From NCBI GenBank assembly GCA_030220185.1, contig JASPKZ010007283.1, forward strand, positions 2,158,501 through 2,222,500: DNA of 64,000 bases, read 5' to 3'. Both the position numbers and the translations under genes were made by a program. Origin of the DNA: Diploptera punctata. Taxonomy: Eukaryota > Arthropoda > Insecta > Blattodea > Blaberidae. Each line of letters opens with the position of its first letter. The first letter of the stretch is position 1. The notes beneath the pieces were generated by a model. It had not been told where the DNA came from and did not search any database. It saw only the letters and a program-made list of their open reading frames with translations. Of this stretch, positions 31,904 through 42,906 are shown piece after piece.

Positions 31904-32402
31904 TACTCTTAGTTCTTATCTTATAGTTTCGCTTGTTATATGTTCTTATATGATCTAGTAATAAGAAATAGTTTACTAATTCTAATTACTTGATCTTAAT
32001 ACAATAATTAAGGTTTAATTTAATATTGCAACTATTACTGGATACCTTAAACTTTGATTCTAAATTAATTAATAGATAATTCCTTGAATATCACCCTTTA
32101 CTCATGAATCATGAGCTACTTCAGATAAGAACCTGGGACCCAAAAATGTGAAAATTTTCGCAGCTGGTACAATTTTTTCCCCTCGCAATGAACTGGATTG
32201 AAATTATTTAATTAACAAAATAAATATCATATTCCGTAAACAAGTAAAATCGGGCCATACATTCGACTAGTTGTAGAATTCGCTTAGTTTATACATATCC
32301 TGCGTTACATATTTTTTTAAGAATAAAATGTCTTCTAATTAAACCCCATTTTGGTATTATATTCATATTTAATTCTCTTGTGATTTCCTCCATACCTTCA
32401 TG
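31904..32402. other. Unassigned; Q-type repeat at 32150-32330
   Basis: atttaattaacaaaataaat, atattccgtaaacaagtaaa and gaattcgcttagtttataca resemble segments at 17.9 and 40.93-41.0 kb. No gene. Confidence 0.4.
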
Positions 32403-32436
32403 GTAATAATAATAATAATAATAATAATATCAAAAT

Positions 32437-33172
32437 TGCTAATAGATTTGAAGTACTGGAATCTTCAGATGACAATGTGGCAAACGAAGAAGAAACTGAT
32501 ATAAATAAAGAATGAGAGGCTATAAGAGATACTATTAAATTGTCAGCATCAGAAAGCATTGGTTGTTTAAAAAAGAGGCAAAACAAGAAATGGTTTGATG
32601 AGGAATGTGCCGACATTGTAAAGAAAAGAAAGCTAGCAAAAATGAAATGGTTACACGAGCCAAATGAGGTAAATTTAGAGCAATTGGGTAGTGGTGTTAG
32701 ACGGGAAACCACCAAGTTACTAAAGAGTAAAAAGAGGGAATATTTGAGAGAGAAGATTAATGATCTTGAAATGAATGCAAAAAAAAATAGGAACATTAGA
32801 GAATTATATCAGGGAATTAGTATAGAGAAGAAAGGGTTTCAGGCTAGAACAAACATAATTCGGAATGAAAATGGGGATATGATTGCAGATTCCAAGAGTA
32901 TATTAAATAGATGGAAAAGTTATTTTAATCAGCTATTAAATGTACATACAGAACAGGACATTGAGGAGGATAAGTTACAGACAGCAGAAATGCTAGTCGC
33001 AGAGCCAAGTGCATTAGAGGATGAAATGGCAATTGAAAAATTGAAGAGGTATAAAGCATCAGGTTCAGATGAGATCCCAGCAGAACTGATAAAATCAGGG
33101 GGAGAAAAATTGATGGACAAGATACGCTGTTTGCTTAGTATGATTTGGGAAAAAAGAAGCTCTTCCAGATGA
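32437..33172 (+). pseudogene. LINE-R pre-RT linker and RT fingers
   Basis: Reads IANRFEVLESSDDN with an in-frame TGA at about 32513. The open part from 32540 then has LKKRQNKKWFDEECADIVKK, ELYQGISIEKKGFQA, WKSYFNQLLNVHTEQDIEED and the RT finger motif KRYKASGSDEIPAELIKSGG. The frame breaks at about 33160 after MIWEK, where the related copy at 57.9 kb reads EALSDEWKESIIVPIY. In the intact element this region links the endonuclease to the polymerase. Charged, lysine-rich and probably helical. Broken by stop and frameshift. Confidence 0.88.
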
Positions 33173-33261
33173 ATGGAAGGAATCAATTATCGTACCAATT
33201 TATAAGAAAGGAGATAAACTGATTGCAACAACTATAGGGGCATCTCATTACTCTTTCAACT

Positions 33262-34536
33262 TCGTACAAAATTCTAACAAATATATTAGTAAGCAGACTT
33301 ACTCCCTATATTGATGACATTCTAGGAGATCATCAATGTGCATTTAGAAGAAACAGGTCTACAACAGTTCAGATTTTTAGTATAAGACAGATTTTAGAAA
33401 AGAAATGGGAATATAATGGTTCTGTACATCAACTATACGTAGACTTCCAAAAAGCATATGCTTCAATTAAGAGGGAGAAGTTATATAGTATCCTGCTGGA
33501 GTTCGGAATTCCTAAAAAGTTAGTTAGACTTATACGAATGTGTCTAAATGGATCAACGAGTAGGGTGCGTGTAGGCAAACAGTTTTCAGACACTTTTGAA
33601 ATCCAGAATGGGTTGAAGCAAGGAGATGCACTATCTCCTCTACTATTTAATTTTGTACTAGAGCATGCCATTAAATCTTTAGAGAATGAGGAAGGCTTAC
33701 AACTCAATGGTATTAATAAGCTGTTAGTTAATGCTGATGATGTAGTACTACTGGCCGATACCGAGGAGATACTAAAGGCCAACACTCACACACTATTGAG
33801 TAACACTAAGAAATTGGGACTGGAAGTAAATATCAATACAACTAAATATATGGTCACACGTAGAAATAAATTATATAATGGAAATGGACAGCTAAGGACA
33901 AATGAGGGAAATTTTGAGGAATTGGCTGAATTCAAATACCTAGGAACAATAATCACAAATAGGAATGAGATGCACAAAGAAATTAAACATAGGCTCAATT
34001 CTGGAAATGCATGCTATTATGCATTGCAGAGACTTTTGATGTCCCAACTCCTTTCAAAATACGTTAAGCTGAAAATATATAAAACTATTATTCTACCAGT
34101 TATATTATATGGGTGCGAAACATGGACTCTTACTTTAAGGGAGGAAAGGAGATTACGAGTATTTGAGAATAAAGTTCTTAGGAAAATTTTTGGACCAAAG
34201 AGAGATGAACAGACAGGTGAATGGAGAAGACTACATAACAATGAACTACATGGTCTTTATAGGAAGCCAGATATAATAAGAACAGTTAAGTCCCATAGAC
34301 TGCGATGGGCAGGACATGTTGCGCGTATGGGGAATGAAGGACGTGCATGGAAACTTCTTGTAGGAAAGCCAGAAGGAAAACGCCCAGTTGGTAGACCAAG
34401 AATGAGGTGGGAGAACAACATTAACTATGATTTGAGGGAAGTAGATTATACAGGGAATGATTGGAAAGCATTAGCTCAGGATAGGGATGTATGGAGAGCT
34501 TATGTCCGTGCGGCCATGAACCTACGGGTTCGATAG
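33262..34536 (+). pseudogene. LINE-R reverse transcriptase and C-terminal domain
   Basis: Open for over 400 codons, the longest coding stretch in the window. Motifs in order: DHQCAFRRNRSTT, palm A LYVDFQKAYASI, LIRMCLNGSTSRVRVG, GLKQGDALSPLLFNFVLEHA, palm C LVNADDVVLLAD, KLGLEVNI, EFKYLGTIITN, YGCETWTLTLREERRLRVFE, LRWAGHVARMGNEGRAWKLL, GKPEGKRPVGRPRMRWENNI, VWRAYVRAAMNLRVR. The first catalytic box residue Y is N (NADD). Small indels at about 33165, 33215 and 33258 separate it from the upstream part. The RT would act in target-primed reverse transcription. Codon-level preservation after 33284 suggests a recent insertion. Confidence 0.93.
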
Positions 34537-34555
34537 TGCCAGTGAGTGAGTGAGT

Positions 34556-34607
34556 GAATAATAATAATATGATATAGTCCAACAAAATATTATTATTATT
34601 ATTATTA

Positions 34608-34666
<59 letters not shown>

Positions 34667-34671
34667 GAATC
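34556..34671. repeat. (AAT)n/(ATT)n tract
   Basis: About 85 bp of nearly pure ATT from 34587, after aat units at 34558. It borders the 3' ends of two LINEs in opposite orientation (LINE-R to the left, a Jockey/R1-type LINE to the right), so both tails may have contributed. Confidence 0.95.
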
Positions 34672-35280
34672 TCCAAATATTTTGAAACCCTATTTCGCCA
34701 CCGGCATATTAGGGTTGTAGCTTACTATAACACTATTATACTATACATTGTAAAACAGAAATATTATCTTATGGTTTTGAATGTGTGTTATGAATTACAT
34801 AAATCGTCTATTAATGTCTTAGAAAATACTGCATATTGTTATGAATATTTGTTATGAAGTTCATAAAATGCTGATAATAATTTTGGTTCTTAAAAATCAC
34901 TTCACACATTGAGGCAGAAGCCTCATCATCATTTAAAAGTAAGTTTAACCAGAATCGTTGTCTTTCGAATATAGGACAATCAAATAAAACATGTTTTACA
35001 TATTGTATTGATTCTTGACATTTACAATTATGATCACTGTCTGGGTTAATGTTAAATCTCCTAAAATAACTTCCAAATTTTCCATGGGCAGTCATAAATT
35101 AGTGTTAAAATGAAATTTGGAATAAAATGTTTTGCATTTAGCCTATGGTGTACTGTAGGAAAGAAGAGCTCTTTAGGCAAAGTGCCATTTGTACTCCTTA
35201 TCCAATTGTTCTTTCCAATCAGTGATGATATAGTCCAACAATTTCTTTTTAATGTAGGATATTGGGCACTTTAAAAATGA
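34672..35280 (-). pseudogene. LINE 3' end with RNase-H-side zinc-knuckle tail
   Basis: The minus-strand frame 35095-34811 reads MTAHGKFGSYFRRFNINPDS, then CKCQESIQYVKHVLFDCP and FERQRFWLNLLL. The G-x-F-x-x-Y-x-x-RF followed by C-x-C-x8-H-x4-C is the conserved C-terminal signature of Jockey/I/R1-type LINE polyproteins, downstream of RNase H. Upstream, LLDYIITDWKEQLDKEYKWH fits the end of the RNase H region in another frame. Downstream 34672-34810 is a 3' UTR (tatgccggtggcgaaatagg on the minus strand) ending in an AAT tail. Class inferred from motif, not alignment. Confidence 0.78.
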
Positions 35281-35281
35281 A

Positions 35282-35288
35282 CAATAAC

Positions 35289-35332
<44 letters not shown>
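35282..35332. repeat. (AAT)n microsatellite
   Basis: About 16 AAT units at the junction between the Jockey-type fragment and a LINE-R fragment. Confidence 0.97.
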
Positions 35333-35334
<2 letters not shown>

Positions 35335-36130
35335 GCAACGGCTCTGTAGCAGTATTGAATCCGGAAGTTCATGTTCATAAACTCTCCATACATCCCTAAA
35401 TTGAGAAGTTTTCCAACCATTCCGTGTATAATTCACCTACATGATAAATGATACTCATTCAAGTAATTTTTCGAATATTAAGTTCGCGCTTTCCTTCAGG
35501 TTTTACCACTGTAATTTTTGTGACGATTACCATTCGTAAATGCAATACCCATTGCAGTTTAGGTGACTAAGTGTGTTTACTACTTATACTTCTCTATTAA
35601 GGGCATGAACAGCAGTATTATGTAGTGTTCTGCCAGAGAACAAAGTCCCCGCGGTCTAGTGCGACAAGGGGGCTTTGCGTTTATGTGCAGGTGGATTCCT
35701 CGAATACTTATTGCCTAGTGATGACATGGCGATTTTTATACTGTTGAATTATACATAACAAATTATATTAGTTGATACAGTTTCCTGGTATCGAGAAAAG
35801 GTTATTGCGTTGATTTAAATATTACACTCATATGACGTCACACTAGCATTAGAATGATCTTTCTTGGACATTGTTTGTCCGGGGGGTACAGCAGTTTTCT
35901 GTTTTAGGTAGAAAAAATTCTTAAGTACTGTATTCTCAAATAGTCGTATTATTTTCTCCTCTCTTAAAATATAACTGGAAGGGTAACTGTTATATATATT
36001 TTTCATATAATATTTTTTTAGAATTTGTGATGATTATCCATAATAGAATGCGTTTACAGAGTGGAGCGCATGTTTAATTTATTTCTGGATCTCATTCCCG
36101 TTGGTAATTATTGAGCCTAGATATTCCATA
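35335..36130 (-). mobile_element. LINE-R copy, strongly decayed
   Basis: The minus strand keeps LINE-R words in order: ttcatgttcataaactctcc, tttgtgacgattaccattcg, ttctcaaatagtcgtattat, ctcattcccgttggtaatta. Many indels and no open frame. An unrelated or diverged stretch lies at about 35600-35870. Confidence 0.75.
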
Positions 36131-36487
36131 TATACTATTAAAATTAGGGACCACAGTTTTGTGTACAGGAGTACCTGAAGAACGCCACATGACTGCAACG
36201 GATCGTTAAAAGTGCAGAACAGCCGTTTGTAAAGCGCCAGCTGTTGAGTGAATATAAAAACTTGTGTTCCAGAACTTAGATATCTTTTGTATAACTGAAA
36301 GGTTTGCACATGCGACTATTACACTCATAGCGAACTTAAAACGTATATACTACCGAAGTATTAGCAAACATTTTAGAAATCCAGTTGCTATTCATTGCAT
36401 TTTCAACAGTTGAACTCCCAGAACAAAATCAGAATCAGTGACCTCATTCTGTTTAACATATCTTACAACATATCTGAAGTATGGTAA
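36131..36487. other. No recognised feature
   Basis: AT-rich DNA between a LINE-R relic and an AAT tract. Confidence 0.4.
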
Positions 36488-36527
<40 letters not shown>

Positions 36528-36541
36528 GCATAATAATAATA
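36488..36541. repeat. (AAT)n microsatellite
   Basis: About 17 units with one GCA interruption. Confidence 0.97.
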
Positions 36542-36982
36542 ATGAAGAAGAATGATAAATTCTTACATACATATTAAAGCAAGCTGACCATGAATCATTT
36601 GGTACAACATACAAATGAAAAAGTAAAAAAGGACTAAGGAATTAGGATGACGAAATAAAAATAATTATTGATGAAAAAACGAACAACAGATTTTAGAAAA
36701 TAAATGAGGAAATAGGAATATAATGGTACGGTACATCAACTGTACGCAGACGTCAAAAAGGTATATACTTTAATTAAGAGGGAGAAGTTATGTAGTATCC
36801 TGCTGGAGTTCGGAATTCCTAACACGTTAGACGTATACGAATGTGTCTAAATGGCAGAAAGAGTAGGGTGCGTGTAGGCAAACAGATTTCGGATACTTTT
36901 GAAATCCACAATGGGTTGAAGCAAGGAGATTCACTATCACCTCTACTATTTAATTTCGTATTAGAACATGCCATCAAATCTT

Positions 36983-37360
36983 CTTTTTTTGTTCAATGCC
37001 ACCTGTTTGATATTCGACATTTCAGGTATTCTCTCCTGGCATTGGCGTATTGTAACCCACTTCTGAGGTTGCGACGTTTGGAACAATTATATGATGTGTG
37101 ATGACGATAGGTAATAATGCACCAGGAGGGACCTTAAACCTAAATTTAATCTAATGAGGTGAATATAATATTGATGATAATGATGGCCAGATGATGTTCG
37201 GGGACCGTTTGGGTCTTAAAGTATCCTGACATTTTTCTTACAGGTGAGGAAAAACCCCGAAAAAAACCTTACCCAGGAAACTTGTCCCGAGCGGGAATCG
37301 AACCCAGACCAGCTGCGTGACAAGGCAGCACGCTACCTCGAGACAACAGCGGTGGACTGT
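36983..37360 (-). mobile_element. SINE-A, variant 2, 11-bp TSD
   Basis: catcaaatctt at 36972-36982 and 37361-37371. Minus-strand tRNA-like head (gacaacagcggtggact end; B box gggttcgattcccgc), middle domain, and the same alternative 3' half as the 2.0-kb copy (ctctcctggcattggcgtat, aacccacttctgaggttg). Length 378 bp. Confidence 0.92.
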
Positions 37361-37550
37361 CATCAAATCTTAGAGGATCAAGAAAGCCTACAACTCAATG
37401 GTATTTATAAGTTGTTAGTTTATGCTGATGACGTAGTACTATTGAGCGATTGCGAAGAGACACTAAAGGACAACACGCACATATTAAAGAGTAGCACTAA
37501 GAATTTTGGATCTGAAGTAAATATCAATGAAACTAAATATATGGTCACAC

Positions 37551-37739
37551 TATACGTATTTGACTGAGGCTATGTGGACCTCCTCTCTCGCGCAATACAA
37601 GCGCGCAGACAGAGGGTGGGGAAAGGTATATTCAGAAAAGACAGAAAAGAGGAAATGGAGGCAAGGAAGTACAGATAATAACAACGAACAATCACAAAGT
37701 CACGGCAACATAGAGGAAAAACACGTTTGCACAGTACAC
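37551..37739. other. 189-bp insertion in LINE-R
   Basis: Absent from other LINE-R copies. It lies between cac at 37548-37550 and cac at 37740-37742, and deleting it restores gtcacacgtagaaat. GC-richer and purine-rich (gacagaaaagaggaaatgga). No inverted ends seen. Origin unknown. Confidence 0.6.
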
Positions 37740-38432
37740 CACGTAGAAATACATTATGTACTGGAAATCGACAGCTAATGACAAATGAGGAAAATTTTGA
37801 GGAAGTGGCTGAATTGAAATGCCTAGGAACAATAATCACAAATAGGAATGAGATGCACAAACAAATTAAACAAGGCTCAATTCTGGATTAGCGTGCTTTT
37901 ACGTATTACAGAGACTCTCGCAACTCCTTTAAAAAACATTAAACTGAAAACATGTAAAAATATTATTCTACCAGTTATGTTATATGGATGCTAAACATGG
38001 ACTGTTAATTTAAGGAAGGAAAAGAGATTACAAGTATTTGAGAATAAAGTCCTTAGGAAAATGTTTGGACCAATCAGAGATGAACAAACAGGTGAATGGA
38101 GAACACTACACAACAGTGAACTACATAGTCTTTACAGGAAGCCAGATACAATAAGAACAGTTAAGTCTCGTAGACTGCGATGGGCAAGACATGTGACACG
38201 AGTGGGGAATGAAAGATATGCATGGAAACTTGTTGTAGGAAAACCAGAGGAAAAAAGCCCAGTTGGTGGACCAAGAATGAGGTGGAAGAATAGCATTAAC
38301 TATGATTTGTGGGAAATAGATTATACAGGCAATGATTGGAAAACATTATCTCAGAATAGGGATTGTATGGTGAGCTTATGTCTACGCGGCCATGAACCTA
38401 CCGGTTCGATAGTGCCAGTGAGTTAGTTAGTA

Positions 38433-38712
38433 TACCTGAAAACATCAGGAAATACCACTAATCTTCGCGGTCATCTAGAAAAATTACTCGTAGATATTTT
38501 GAAGAATGAATAACAGAAGAGCCAGTACAAAAAAAAAAAACGCAAATGCAGTGACGAAACAAACACGGGATTCAGAATTGTCGACCCGCTATTGATGGAA
38601 TGGGTATTGATAGTTCTAATAAACAATCTAGCTTATCGGGTTGCAGTTTAAAAGTTACGATCACGGATACTCAACACAAACAAAACGCTTAGCAACAGAA
38701 TGAGAAGGTAAT
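38433..38712. other. No recognised feature
   Basis: Short stretch between LINE-R and family M copy 4. Confidence 0.4.
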
Positions 38713-39158
38713 TATCATAAGTAATGCCACGAGTGATTTCCAAATTATCGATAAATTCACGACTCACGAAGGGAGGAGTGAATTTATCTAGAGAATTTGG
38801 AAATCAAGAGTGGCATTTGTTAGGACTATTTAACGAATAAAATTAAGCTGTTTACTCACAAATCATTATTTAACTATAGTTATTTTAAAATATTTATATA
38901 TTTAATGTAAACGGCGATGTTTGAAAACAAATGAGAAACGATAGGTACGCTTCTATTGCTTCATTTGTTTATCACTGCAACCAGATCATACTATTTATTG
39001 CCAAAGGAACGCAATATTGTAAGGAGGAGCTTTCTTTAATATGGTAATCATAACACTGATAAATATTTGGTGAAACACGATTCTGATTGGTTGTAAAACA
39101 GAAATCATTGAAACGTGATTGGTCATTGACTCCCATTTGGGGCATGAGTTAAATAGTC
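38713..39158 (-). repeat. Family M copy 4 (internally deleted)
   Basis: Both M ends and the terminal hairpin are present (atcataagtaatgccacgag to ggcatgagttaaatagtc). The interior between the gcaatattgtaag and ggagctttctttaat words is missing about 290 bp compared with copy 1. Confidence 0.88.
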
Positions 39159-39296
39159 AGTAATATTAAGAGCATAAAAAATATTGAAGGCAAGTAACAT
39201 AAAAAAATAACGGAAGCTATTGTGAATTTCATTAGCATGGACCATAAACCGTTTTCGCATGTGGAAGGAAACGGATTTACACAGTTAAAAGAATTA

Positions 39297-39655
39297 CCCA
39301 TCGTGCGCTGCTACGCTTGCCCGGGAATCTACTTATTCCGATCTTCTTGGCAAGCACAAAAATGGTTATTGTGAGTTATCCATATAAGATAAACATATTC
39401 TGTCGTGGACATTTTTTGTAGTTTTTTTTTAGATATTTAATTCGGCGTAAACCATTTAAGCGTCCAATAAAATACTTTTACAAAGGGTGATTTTTAGAGG
39501 AGTAGGGGTTGAGTATCACAACTCTCTTGTAGACTATAACCATCGCGGGAAACTCCTGAACATTTTGCAAAAAAGTCCCATCAAAATCGGATGAACGGTA
39601 TGAGAGCGCATAAAATACCGTACGAACAAATATGCATTTTTATATATTAGATTAC
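39297..39655 (-). repeat. Family W unit
   Basis: A minus-strand copy of one ~360-bp W unit, from gcttgcccgggaatctactt to cggatgaacggtatgagagc. It ends beside tatatattagatta, as does the copy at 42.1-42.35 kb. Confidence 0.8.
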
Positions 39656-39659
39656 CGTA

Positions 39660-40640
39660 GCTATTACCCGGTGTTCGCTGCTACGCCTAAATAAATGATA
39701 ATGTATTTTTGCATTTAGTTGAATAGTAGAATGAAAAATAATTATAAATTTATATCGTTATTATTTTTAGATACCCCCGTGCTGATAGTTTGCGTTGCCC
39801 AAGAATCTACTTATCGCTCGTCTTGGTATAAATTAGCTGAAAGACAAAAAAAAAGTGTTTTTACGTTTAGTTGAATAAGTAAAAGGAAAAATAATTATAA
39901 ATGTGCTATCTTCGTTATTGCAGCTTAAACAACCAATAAACTAAATATTTCTATTTCCAAACTACTTTTCATACATTCCAAATAATAAATAAAATTGAAT
40001 CTTCCAAGTGGCGCAAGCGGTTAGACGCTCGCCTGTCACCGCTGAGGACGCGAGATAGAGTCGCGCTCACTCCATGTGGGTTTCGTTGTGGACGAAACGG
40101 AGCTTGGGCAGCTTTTTATCAGGGTTTGTCCAGTTATCCCCTGCCAAAAATTTCATTCCAACATTTCTCCATACTCATCTCACCCATTTCTTTTTATTTC
40201 ATTCTACCGCCTCTATGACGGTGCGTCAGGACTGGTCGGCCGGCAGCCTAGTAGTTCACAGACCTCTATAAATATAAGGGACTTCATCTCATCTCATCCT
40301 TCGACTGGACACGAGTTGAGGATATTTTTTAATCTTCCAAAATTTAATATTCAAGTAATCACTATAAGTAAAGCCATATCGTAATTATTTTTAGATACCC
40401 CGTGCTGGTTATCCGGCGTTGCCCGGGAATCTACGTATCCCGATGTACTTGGCATAAATGAGCTAAAAAAACAAAATTCGTTATTTTGAGAATACCGGCC
40501 GTGCGCTGCTAAGCTTCCCTCGGGTATCAGCTTATCCCGATCTTCTTGGCATCAATAAAAGGCAAATATTGCTACTGTGAATTATTCGTAAAAGATAAAC
40601 ATATGCTGTTGCGAACTTCGTAGAATTTTTTAGATATCTG
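39660..40640 (-). repeat. Family W partial units, interrupted by a SINE
   Basis: Partial W units near 39663-39870 (gctgctacgcctaaataaat, gttgcccaagaatctactta), 40395-40480 (gttgcccgggaatctacgta) and 40497-40640 (gctgctaagcttccctcggg, ataaacatatgctgttgcga). SINE-E lies between them. Confidence 0.65.
40007..40330 (+). mobile_element. SINE-E (tRNA-derived), decayed
   Basis: The head ccaagtggcgcaagcggtta, then gacgctcgcctgtcaccgct has a strong A box. The B-box region (gagatagagtcgcgctcac) is degenerate. The body gtgggtttcgttgtggacga follows, then a 3' part with ataagggacttcatctcatc. Only copy in the window. Confidence 0.65.
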
Positions 40641-40806
40641 GAAGCTTCTTTTAGGAAAATCTGAAGGAAAAGTCTATTATTCGTGATTTGAGGGAAGTAT
40701 TTTATACAGGGGATAGTTGGAAAATATTAGCTCAGGATTGGAAATATGGATAGTATATATTCAAGCGGCCATGAACCTACGGGTTCGATAGTGTCAGTGA
40801 GTTAGT
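40641..40806 (+). pseudogene. LINE-R 3' relic with internal deletion
   Basis: tggaagcttcttttaggaaa followed directly by gatttgagggaagtatttta, missing the GRPRMRWENN portion; then the terminal tail ending gatagtgtcagtgagttagt. Confidence 0.8.
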
Positions 40807-41285
40807 TAATATTGAATTCGTTATTTGGACCATTAGGAATTGGATTAATATGAAGTAAACATTTAAAAATAGCTCTAGCGGCCGTGATGTTTGTTTTGCT
40901 CGCAACACGTAACTGTATAGATACCATTTAATTAACAAAAGAGAGATGTATTCCGTAAACCAACAAAATGGAACCATGAATTCAACTTACTGCGTGGCGA
41001 ACTTTTGATGGTTTGGGAATCCGTATTTTTGTGAAGATAAGAGTGCGCCCAGTCCCCCGGTTTATTTCTGGACATTTCAAGTATCAAGAAATATACCGTA
41101 TTACTCCGTTGATCTGGCATATTGGAGGGATGTCCCAACCCGGCGGTTGGTCATTGTCGCTAGTTTCCCTTATCTTCAGCGATATCAGCGTGAAAGTTTG
41201 AAAAAAAATGGTAATCATAAATAACATTACCACTTTTAAATTAAGCCGAAATTATTTGAAAATATAAATATACTGTTAAGATAAC
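40807..41285. repeat. Q-type dispersed repeat
   Basis: aatagctctagcggccgtga, ccatttaattaacaaaagag and gtattccgtaaaccaacaaa match words in other Q segments (5.3, 17.9, 32.2 kb). Ends are not defined. Confidence 0.45.
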
Positions 41286-41755
41286 AACCTGAACCCCTAT
41301 CTCAATCCGGGAGCAAAGCTACCCACTCCTCCACACCCTACTAGGCTATAGTTCAACCAGCCATATAAACTCCTCGTCTGTGGGGAACCCGGAAATTATC
41401 CGTGGCCCAGCAGTGCCCGTCTGCCTCTGATTTCCATGATCCCACGAGCCTCTCACAAAGTTGAGCTGCGCTTTATGCGCTGAGATGACCACAAGATCAC
41501 CGATTCTGTCTTGGGGACTCACTGACCATGTGACAGCAGCCAGATACTCGAACTAACATAGCATGCGCTAAGTCGCCTAATCCCACGCCACGAACGTAAA
41601 ATAACTTCAGTGGCATGCTTAACTCCCCTTTGTGGAAGAAAGTTTACTCCACTCCATATAACGAGACCGCCACGGACGATTCCGCCTACCGCTACCGTCC
41701 CGCTCTGTGGAACCAATCTGGCTGTACTAGAGACCGTTTACCCTCCGATCTTATA
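41286..41755. other. GC-richer island, unidentified
   Basis: Clearly higher GC than its surroundings. A 65-codon minus-strand frame (41716-41519) encodes GTVAVGGIVRGGLVIWSG, which I do not recognise. It could be the 5' region of a retroelement. No promoter or domain evidence. Confidence 0.4.
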
Positions 41756-42112
41756 TTACAATAATCATGTATTATACATGTAATATATGGTCGATGAATT
41801 TACTGGGCCTTTTCCTCAATAGCAGTCAGGCGTTCACCGGAAGCTGAAGGTTGTTATCCTACCAGTAAATTACGTACTTTTTGTGCATCCGTCTTCTTTA
41901 ATCCTGTTGAAATAATTTTTACTTCTTTAAAGCGACCATTATAATTAAATGTTTCTAGATTTTTATTTTCAATTGTTACGAAGAAATAATAAGAATGTAA
42001 CGCGAAGTTGCCTTAAAAACTAGAATCCGACTAAGTGGAATTATATCTGTTTCTAAGTAACTAAATGTTTACGATATTAAATTCTGTGTGTATTTATTTT
42101 GTTTATTTGTTA
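41756..42112. other. No recognised feature
   Basis: AT-rich, ends at a family W copy. Confidence 0.4.
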
Positions 42113-42344
42113 TGGTCTAGGCAGCGTAAGCAATTTAAGCGTCAAAAAGGAACTTTTTCACGTTTTTCACTACAAAGGGCGATTTTTAAGGGTGTAGGAG
42201 TTGAGTATCACAACTCTCTTATAGCCTATGTTCATCCCGGGAATCTCCAGAACATTTTCAAAAAGCCCCATCACAATCGGATGAATGGTATAGCAGCGCA
42301 TAAAAATACGAACAAACAAACATTCAGTTTTATATATTTTATTA
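42113..42344 (-). repeat. Family W unit (partial)
   Basis: ggcagcgtaagcaatttaag to cggatgaatggtatagcagc in reverse orientation, abutting family M copy 5 with two bases or less of spacing around attagact. Confidence 0.78.
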
Positions 42345-42906
42345 GACTATTTAACTCATGCCCCAAATGGGAGTCAATGACCAATCACGTTACAATGATT
42401 TTTTATTTACAACCAATCACAATCGTGTTTCACCTCGCTCTTTATCAGCTCCTGCTTTTGTGATAAAGAAAGCTGCTCCTTTTTAATGTTCTGAACAGGT
42501 CAAAACATTATTTTTCTTCAACAAATACATTGAATGTAGCAAATAATGAAAATACTCCTTGATTTTACTGAGTTGTTTACTAAATAATAAATGAATAACC
42601 CGTAATGTTGATATGATATATAGTTTGATGTGTTTCATTATTTCTCCATTTGGGTGCACACTTACAATATTTGACAATAAATAATATGATCAAGCAGCAG
42701 TGAATGAACATAACCTCACATTTCTGATTTGTTTTCAAACATCGCCGTCTACATTAAATATATAAATATTTAAAAATAACTATAGTTAAACAATGATTTG
42801 TGAGTAAACGGCTTAATGTTATTCGTTAAATCGTCCTAACAAATGTCACTCTTGATTTCCAAATCCTCTAGATAAATTGAAATCACTCGTGGCATTACTT
42901 ATGATA
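42345..42906 (+). repeat. Family M copy 5 (short type)
   Basis: Complete ends, two CCAAT boxes, short-type interior with aacaaatacattgaatgtag. The terminal hairpin has lost most of one arm (aaattgaaatcactcgtggc). Confidence 0.88.

Larger units (their letters stand above)
32403..34555 (+). mobile_element. LINE-R, longest copy (about 2.1 kb)
   Basis: Starts within or just after an AAT tract and ends with cgatagtgccagtgagtgag, a short (AGTG)n tail. It covers the linker upstream of RT, the full RT domain and the C-terminal basic region; the endonuclease is missing by 5' truncation. Another AAT/ATT tract follows the tail. It is the reference for locating insertions in the other LINE-R copies. Confidence 0.93.
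36691..38432 (+). mobile_element. LINE-R copy with SINE-A and a 189-bp insertion
   Basis: LINE-R pieces at 36691-36982, 37361-37550 and 37740-38432 are collinear with the 32.4-34.5 kb copy. A SINE (36983-37360) and a 189-bp insertion (37551-37739) split it. The RT box is the ancestral-looking LLVYADDVVLLSDCEE, unlike the NADD copies. The C-terminal frame 38061-38426 keeps RLRWARHVTRVGNERYAWKL. Several frameshifts; inactive. It ends with gtgccagtgagttagttagt. Confidence 0.9.
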
